NCBI GenBank assembly: GCA_947034895.1
Contig: OX344763.1
Coordinates: forward strand, 67,227,093 to 67,291,092
DNA length: 64,000 nucleotides
DNA from: Rhytidiadelphus loreus
Lineage: Eukaryota; Streptophyta; Bryopsida; Hypnales; Hylocomiaceae
Reading direction: 5' to 3'
In this document: positions 57,484-64,000 of the stretch, one piece after another
How positions within the stretch are numbered: position 1 is the first letter of the stretch
How the letters are laid out: the number at the start of each line of letters is the position of its first letter
Made by a program: the position numbers and the translations under genes
Notes under the pieces: generated by a model
Told to the model about the DNA's origin: nothing
Seen by the model: only the letters and a program-made list of their open reading frames with translations
The model's database searches: none

Positions 57484-60400
57484 CTACTTCTCTAGTACTC
57501 TAGTCACTAGGCGTGAATGTGGATCACTCGGCACCTCATCAGCATTAGGGTTTGTATCTTCGTAAGACTCTTCGTTGCTCCTGTTGTCACTCGAGCTTTC
57601 GATTTCATCATCTTCCCTTGTTACTACTTCGATTTGTACCTCACGCTCTACCTCTGAGTTTAGATTTTGAACTTCTGTATCTACACCACTTAACCCTTCA
57701 ATTTGCACAAGTCGTTTCGTGAGCCTGAACGCATCCGTAGTTCCATCCATGTTGGATGCAGGGTGTCGCCCTCCTCTACTTGATTGTCCAACATTCTGGG
57801 TGGAACATCGCGCTCCAATGGTACACCGTTGGACAATTTGAGTGGGTCGTTTAGGATTTCGAGGTCCCCTCTCGTCAACCCTCCTAATACGCCTTTTCTG
57901 GCCTCTACTGTTGCGCCCCTGAATTCCTAATGATGATTCGCCAGGGCTAGACACGGATGAAGGTTGAGTGGGTTGTGGAGTTGAGCCGTGAACCTCTTCA
58001 TCAATCGTCCGTAGAGCACCTCCACGCACTGGTAGCCTTATTGGAAGGGTTGGGATAGACCTCCTCACTGTTGCCACATTTGTAGTCGTCTCTAGATTCA
58101 ATGGCACATTCCGACTTCGATTCGTAACATATGCCAATGGCACATCATCATCATCATCTATAGTAACAGTTGTTCCGAGGGTAGATGCTTTCAATACAAC
58201 GGGATTTGGTATTTCTTTGTGTACAACTTCATTGACTTCGATGGCCTCTTCTTGATGTTCGCTTCTCATTGGAACTTGTGCACTGCTTCTTAAATTGCGG
58301 GCCATATTTGGAGGCGAACTAGTTGATATTGGAGATCTAGCTTCTTCCTCTACGGGTGCCATGGGAATAGGTACGCCTTCGTCGTTGTTGTTGGGGGTGC
58401 TTTCCCTCCTCTATGATGCATGTGCCGACGAAATTGCATCCATAGTGTGCACAACGTTCTGCGGTGGACTGCGTACAGGTGAATTTTCAGGAGAAACATA
58501 CCCATCGTCACTAAAGTCAAATGTATTCCCGTATATTGGTCGTGGAGGACTAGGTGGCAGCCTAACCATTGCATTCGAAGGATTGTTGCGCAACCGATCC
58601 TCTTCATCCCTACGGTTCTCGCGTTCTCTCATAAAATCTGGAACAATGTCGTCTTCTTCCCCTGAAGACAAAGGCCCATCACGCTCGTCCTCATCATCTC
58701 CATCTGCAAGCATCTGGTCGTAAAAAATGGATGGGTTGTGTCCACGTTTTTGACATTCAAGTTTGTTGTTCGCGTAGATATACACCAATGTCTCCGCCTT
58801 TGTCGTGGCCAAGCGATTTCGCACTTTATTGTGCACAAAGGAATACATGCTCCAATTCCTTTCACACAAAGATGCAGAGCACGTCAAACCGAGAATTCGC
58901 TTTGCAATTTTTGGAAGAGCATTGCCCCCCACACGATTCCACCATTGATGAGGCAATAATTGACATTCAATGATATCGGGAGCCTCATGTAAAGGATCAA
59001 ATGCACCTGTCTTCTCTTCAAATTGAATTAGCTCCTGCATTGCCTCCACCACTGACACGTTCAATGGTACGCTCAGTTTTCGTATGACTCAATTCAAAGC
59101 TCCCTTCGCGTAGCCATTGTTATGAATAGCCTCCACGTCACTCAAGTATGGATTTAGTAGTACCCCTGCATAGTGTAGGTCAGTAATCATCAACTTCCAA
59201 CGAGCATCAAATTGTTTCTCGTATCATGTTGCCACCACTGGATCAAGGAAAAATGGAGCATTCTTGAGAGAATAAACGTGTTCCTTCAAGGTTGTCATCA
59301 TTACTAAAGCTTTCGGCATTGCCGGGACTTTTCCATCAAAATGACGAAGACAAAGCAACACGGGCTCTACCATATGGAGGAAATTGTCGCATTGGACCCA
59401 AAACTCTTCTGAACGGATATCTTGCCTTGCAAGTTTGGCTTTACCCATAATGAAATGTCCATTTTTGCAATTTTGCAAACTCAACTCGAAGGTCATGTAT
59501 GTCTCATCCAGTGTCACGTTCTGCACTGCTTGCTTGCAGTCTACCAAACGATCAATCATCAAGAAATTTGTGGCAAAACGTGTTTTGCTTGGAAGTCTCA
59601 ACACTTTGTTTGGTGAAAATCTCCGAAACAACGCCAAAGTATATTGGTATTTCTTGATGAACTTCACAATTGATGAAGCCTTTTTTATCAACTCCTTTAT
59701 TCTCTGATCCTTTCCCTAGTCTTCTAAAACTAAGTTCAAAATGTGTGCCGCACAACCCTGCCTATAAATGTGAGGGTACCTTTCTTCCAACTTTGTCATC
59801 GCCCCCGTCATGACTGCAGCATTGTCCGTACACAATTGTACAACGTTGGTAGGCCCAACTTCCTCAATGTATCGTGCCATCGTCTCAGTTGTGTAAGATA
59901 TATCCTTGTTCTCCCCAGTACTATCCACTGATCCTAAAAAGACATCCTTGGCGGGACACACCAACATCATATTCAGTAAGGACGCGAATTAGTATCGGAC
60001 CAACCATCTGAACAAATTGTCGCTCCATACTGACTTATTGAAACCCTCGTCCGCTCCGAGACCATGGCTTGAACTAATGCCTTCTTAACATCTATCATTT
60101 TCGTTCGAATCACATTATACGGTGGTGGTTGGTACATAAATCTTGCTGCTGTAGTTTGTTTAACAGCATTCACAAAGGCTGGGTGGCGCACAACGTTGAA
60201 TGAAATTTTTGCCTCGTAAAAGAAAGAAGCCCACAACCTATCCAACTCTTGTCTGCGGCCTGTCTATAATAATTCATCCATGCTTCTTTGCCGAGAAACA
60301 GATGGCATGTTCCTCCTTCTCTCAAGCGTTGTTCCAGTAGAATCTACTGAATCAGGCGTAGGATTTGGTCTTGCATTTGATTCAAAGGGATTGAGAGACC

Positions 60401-60773
60401 CTTCTTCTTCGACATCCAACGTAGGTGCGACAATAGACTCTGCAACAATAACTGGTGCATCATGTCTAGTCGGTGCATCATACATCTCTTCGTAACTCAT
60501 GGCCCTTGGAACTTGCCCCTCGCCAGTCCGAAACTTTTCTTGTACAATTCTAGGGATCTCCTTACAACGCTCCGATGTAGTCGAGCTGCCATAGCCAAAG
60601 TGAATCAATGCTCTTTTTCGTACAAATGCTTTGCTCCACCCACAAAACACGCATTTTCGAGCATGGGGGGAATTATCAATTGGGGTGCACGGTACTAGCC
60701 AAGGGTCCCAATCCTTTGTGGACCTCCGCGTATCATTCATGGTCCCCCCTCTCCCAACACCTTGTCCAGCCAT
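57484..60773 (-). pseudogene. hAT transposase, multiply interrupted
   Basis: Start at 60773 (MAGQGVGRGG). In order: a BED-type zinc finger (CVFCGWSKAF with a later His pair), a region with ATICSDGWSDT, the DUF659-like core (QLCTDNAAVMTGA, GCAAHILNLVLED), central helices, and the hAT dimerisation domain (LTCSASLCERNWSMYSFVHNKVRNRL) at 58840-58900. A long acidic, Pro-rich tail continues to 57484. Breaks: TAG at 60262-60264, a frame change near 59975, TAG near 59717, TGA near 59224, TGA near 59090, TAG near 58411. Most stops can be made from TGG, CGA or CAA by a C-to-T change, as expected from long cytosine methylation. Confidence 0.88.
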
Positions 60774-61069
60774 GTAGTAGATCAACACTAGGTCTTCAAA
60801 GAAAATGACTACAATAATCACACTAATACTATGGAAGATGTAATGACAAAGCAACCCGCTTAGAGTGGTCTTGTAAACCCTTCTAAACACGGTTCTTGCC
60901 CTCCGAAGAAGTTAAACGTCCGCATGAAGCCTCTTTTGAAGACAAGAGTTTTATCAACGGAGCCAAGGTGATAAAACAAGGGGTACCCCTAGAACTTTAT
61001 ACAAGAAAACTCCTTGGACCCGTGGTTGTCCCATGAGAGAATGCGGGTCCAAAAACCTGAAATAAGTCA

Positions 61070-61210
61070 GGTGATGGGCGACTGCAAGTCCAAGATTGGG
61101 CAACAGTGGGTCCAGGAACGGGCGACTGCGGATCTAGGAGTGGGCGACTGCGGGTCTTACGGGTGACTGCGGGTACAAGGGCGACCGCAGGTCCTCTGTG
61201 AGGCGACAGA
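61070..61210. repeat. Subterminal GGCGACTGCGGGT repeats, middle block
   Basis: Six to seven copies (GGGCGACTGCGGATCTAGG, GGGTGACTGCGGGT and others). Homologous to blocks at 55.1-55.5 and 63.6-63.8 kb. Confidence 0.85.
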
Positions 61211-61730
61211 TTGGCCTTGCCTACGGTGGTCAGCTTAGGTTTGACATAAAAGCCCCATGATGTTGTGCCATTTTTTTTGATAATTCTTGCATCCCCCTGG
61301 GATAATTTGGGGCCTATAATTGAAACTATGAGTTCAGAATTTCCAAAAAAAAATTAAGCCTTGAAAATAAAAAATTCTAGTGTTTGCCCTGGAGTGGCAA
61401 TGAGTAGGTCAATTCACCCTAGCCGTGACAATTCCTCTAAACTTCAATAACAAGTTCTTTTCCAATCCGGCAAGTTTTGAATTTTCCTTTTTTTTTAATT
61501 CTCTTTTAATTCCTAAAGTCCGAACTCCCAAGGTCATTTTCTTGCCAAAATTCCTAGAATATTCAAGTATTCACAACATTGCAAACATAAATAACCAAAA
61601 ATTCATATCTATATTTATGTACTCTTGTCAAGGAACTACATAGAATTCAATGTGCTTGCATTGGATGTTCAAAATGGATAATATCCTTTTATATATACAT
61701 AATATGGAATATACATAGTCCTCAAAAATA
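61211..61730. other. AT-rich region, no gene
   Basis: Includes the tentative hAT terminus at 61387-61391. A 72-codon plus-strand frame at 61425-61643 has no recognisable content. Confidence 0.45.
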
Positions 61731-61732
61731 TG

Positions 61733-63350
61733 CTAAAAATGAAAATCATTCAACATCCATTTTCCCTTTTCTTTGTGGTCATGAGCCTCACGTTCCATCT
61801 CATACAAGACTTTCCTACCTTCCAACTGCAAAATCCTAAGGTATCGGTCATCCTTCCCCAACTTCTGTGCCAACCAATATTGCTTATATGATTTTTGGAA
61901 CTTCAAAAGCGCCTTCAGTGCATCCCGATGTTCTTCCAACTGGATCCAGTGACAAAGAAACCCCAAGCTTCTTTTTCAAGTCAACTACTTCCGTAAGAGA
62001 CAATGTTTGTTTAGTAGCCACGTCTTTCCAACCACACATTTCTGCAACACGTTCAAGGGGGGCTTTGTCCTTTAATGCTTTCAAGAAATTTAATCTTGAT
62101 CGTGCTTCTTCCACCCCTCGCTTCTCCAAGTCTATCTGATCTTCCTCCAGCTTGCATGCTTCCATAATTTTGGCAAGCCGTTCTTTCGCAAACTCATTGC
62201 TAGAAGAACTAGATCCTCTAGCATGCCGAGAAGAGAATCTAAGGTAAAATGCTTCCAAGTCTAAAATCTTTGTTATTTGCGTTGACAAAAGAACTTGCCG
62301 ACTTTCAAGTTCAGCGCGTAAGCTATTTACAATATCTCCACTCAAAGTTTGCACTTCTTGATTGCGAAGGTTCTCACGTTCTAGATGCTTTTCATCCAAC
62401 TCATTTAGAAGCTTCTTGAGTTGAGCTCTATAAACAACTTTGCTGTCCAACATTATTGTGTCAGTGACAGTTCCATCTTCAACGAATTCCTCACTTCGGT
62501 ACATGTCATCAACACAATCCAATTGGAACAAAGAAGGCTTAACATCTTCTTCCATTTCCATCTCTGTATAAAAAACATCATCTTTTGCTTCTTGTACGCA
62601 TGCAAGCACATACTGCAAAACTTCGTCCTCTTTAGTGCAAGGGACTGTAATTGGATTCACCATAGCAAGAGGCAAAACATCAAGATTTTGTGGTTGCCTA
62701 GCTAGTTCACCCTCTTCTTCTACTCTCGAGGGAGGTACATTTTGTGAAGTAGAAGCCGCCCTCGCCATGTTTTTAGGCTCCATTGGAGGGTCTTCACCAA
62801 GGTTGTCTTCCTCTCCAGAAGATGAATCAGATGATGTCCACTGAAACTGCTCATCAGGCACTCCCTCCTTCAAGTTTTTCTTCTGGCCTAGCCCTTCACG
62901 TGGATTGGCAGATAGAGCCGCCCTTGGAATGTCTTCTGTGGGTGGAAGGCGAGCATGCTTCACTCCCTTGATTGATCTCCAATCCACTCTTCGAAACAAA
63001 ATGAGTTCCGCATACACCATTGCACATATGAAATACGGGACTTCGCTCCTGGGCACTGAATATGTGCCATACAAGTATCGATAAATTTTGATACATCGTT
63101 GCACAAATGCATCATTACGGCATGGATGCAAATTGGCCGTATTGTTGCGCCGATTCGTGTAGTGCTGATGATAGGGGAATAACTTGTCGATGTGGCACCA
63201 CCCCACGAAGGACTTACAAGTCTTGGTGGTCCAGTGGCCCGTAATTCGATCGCAACCTCGGTAGGCCACACATGCTGGGTCCAAAAGGATGCATCATTGC
63301 CTAGGGTGCATGGCTCCTTTTGCCTTGGTCTTCTTCTTGTGGTCCGCCAT
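61733..63350 (-). pseudogene. Unrecognised coiled-coil protein gene, broken
   Basis: The likely start is at 63350 (MADHKKKTKAKGAMHP). A TGA follows after 18 codons (63294-63296), then a long frame with a Cys/His-containing N-terminal domain (YRGCDRITGHWTTKTCKSF, HIDKLFPYHQHY, YRYLYGTYSV), an acidic linker (SSDSSSGEEDN), and coiled coils (KKLLNELDEKHLERENLRN; ACKLEEDQIDLEKRGVEEA). Near 61960 the frame changes; the continuation has QLEEHRDALKALLKFQKSYK and ends at 61733. I do not recognise the family. The same subterminal repeats flank it, so it may be the second gene of a two-gene hAT element or the gene of a neighbouring relative. Confidence 0.6.
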
Positions 63351-63574
63351 AGGAGATGCTTTCGAGATTTGGGGCAAGGAATCTAAACTTAACCCTAAAC
63401 TGCAAAGTATTATCTAGCGATTAGTGAGTGATGGAGTAAAATCAAGAACATGAGGTACATGTAAGTGAAACTCAAAACCCAAGCTCCCGGGTACGCAATC
63501 AGCCATTGTAAAGTAGGTGAAAGGCAATACGCAGCAAGAAGGGAAAGTGGTGAAGTCGGGTGGGGAGACAGCTA

Positions 63575-63830
63575 ATTAACCCGCAATCGCCCTGGGGCGA
63601 GTTCGGGAAGGGGCGCGTGCAGGTCTGAGAGCGACCACGGGTAGGGCGACTGCGGGTCTAAGGGGCCGACTGCAAAGGCGACTGCGGGTAGGGCGACTGC
63701 GAGTAGGGCGACTGCGGGTCTGGGGCTAGTGGAGATAGGCGACCACGTGTGGAGCACCATAGAGTAATTTTTGGACCCCGACAGTGGGGCGACCGCGGGT
63801 GGGCGACTGCAGGTACAGGGCGGGATTTTG
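63575..63830. repeat. Subterminal GGCGACTGCGGGT repeats, right block
   Basis: About ten copies, several consecutive (GGGCGACTGCGGGT, GGGCGACTGCGAGT). No element terminus could be found between here and the window end. Confidence 0.85.
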
Positions 63831-64000
63831 AATTTCTGAACCTCTAAGACTTTCACTTTGAAGTTCTCTTACACAAAATTGTGGACATAAATTTTAGTTA
63901 CCAATGCACTTCATAAAAATGTATTGCACCTTTTCATCTTTTATTTAAAAATTCGGGTTATGCATCTTTAGCCATTTTATTAATTATTGTTGCAACTTAT
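63831..64000. other. AT-rich window end, nothing recognised
   Basis: No gene or repeat terminus seen. Confidence 0.4.

Larger units (their letters stand above)
54922..61391. mobile_element. Decayed hAT element
   Basis: Contains a degenerate hAT transposase on the minus strand between two blocks of GGCGACTGCGGGT subterminal repeats. Candidate ends are CAGGGTTG at 54922 and its CCCTG counterpart at 61387-61391. Only the five terminal bases agree, and no 8-bp duplication can be shown, so the limits are tentative; the right end may instead lie beyond 63.8 kb. The left end lies at the edge of element E. Confidence 0.5.

Overview
This is a repeat-dominated stretch of a plant (streptophyte) nuclear genome. 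Evidence: spliceosomal introns with GT/AG borders, CCCTAAA-type telomere-like motifs, plant-style hAT transposase, satellite DNA, low gene density, and no ordinary housekeeping gene. The species cannot be read from the sequence; a seed-free plant or charophyte alga is my guess only.

The main content is a family of large, multi-gene DNA transposons, here called A, I, B, C, D and E, whose best copy is element I (14326-31606, 17281 bp). I could delimit I from the sequence. It begins and ends with inverted repeats starting AACACTATATTCATT and is flanked by a 4-bp duplication AAAG. It sits inside the ParB-like exon of a related element A (13132-14325 continued at 31611-31927); removing it restores the reading frame. 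The shared layout is two divergent transcription units. One carries a DUF7869-type putative transposase (27972-30809). The other carries three genes: gene 1, a ~1330-aa protein with a ParB/sulfiredoxin-like domain, a degenerate N6/N4 DNA-methyltransferase-like domain and an acidic coiled-coil tail; gene 2, an FCP1/SCP-like HAD phosphatase; gene 3, a small Ser-Pro-rich protein with an RxL-like motif and a conserved C-terminal helix.

The genes' leader introns, internal introns and intergenic gaps carry dozens of short odd-length palindromes. They share a TCGA-N-TCGA-like core, but the arms differ by element: AGCTCGANTCGAGCT in I and D and in two MITEs, TATCYTCGNNNCGARGATA in B, ATCNTCGANTCGANGAT in A. 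I read these as element-specific recognition sites, possibly for the ParB/methylase-like protein, comparable in logic to family-specific anti-silencing motifs of VANDAL elements.

Layout: 1-2 kb unassigned; 2-4.6 kb 182-bp satellite with MITE-1; 4.6-14.3 kb element A (transposase remnant, spacer, GC-rich leader, broken gene 1); 14.3-31.6 kb element I; 31.6-31.9 kb rest of A's exon; 32-34.6 kb AT-rich, no gene; 34.6-44.4 kb element B (all three operon genes, best preserved); 44.4-45.9 kb tail of copy C with MITE-2; 46-51.4 kb transposase half D (pseudogene); 51.4-52.7 kb end of an unrelated ORF and its 3' region; 52.7-54.9 kb copy E (genes 3 and 2, both broken); 54.9-61.4 kb a decayed hAT element with a 1.55-kb 12-bp minisatellite; 61.7-63.4 kb an unrecognised coiled-coil gene flanked by the same subterminal repeats as the hAT.
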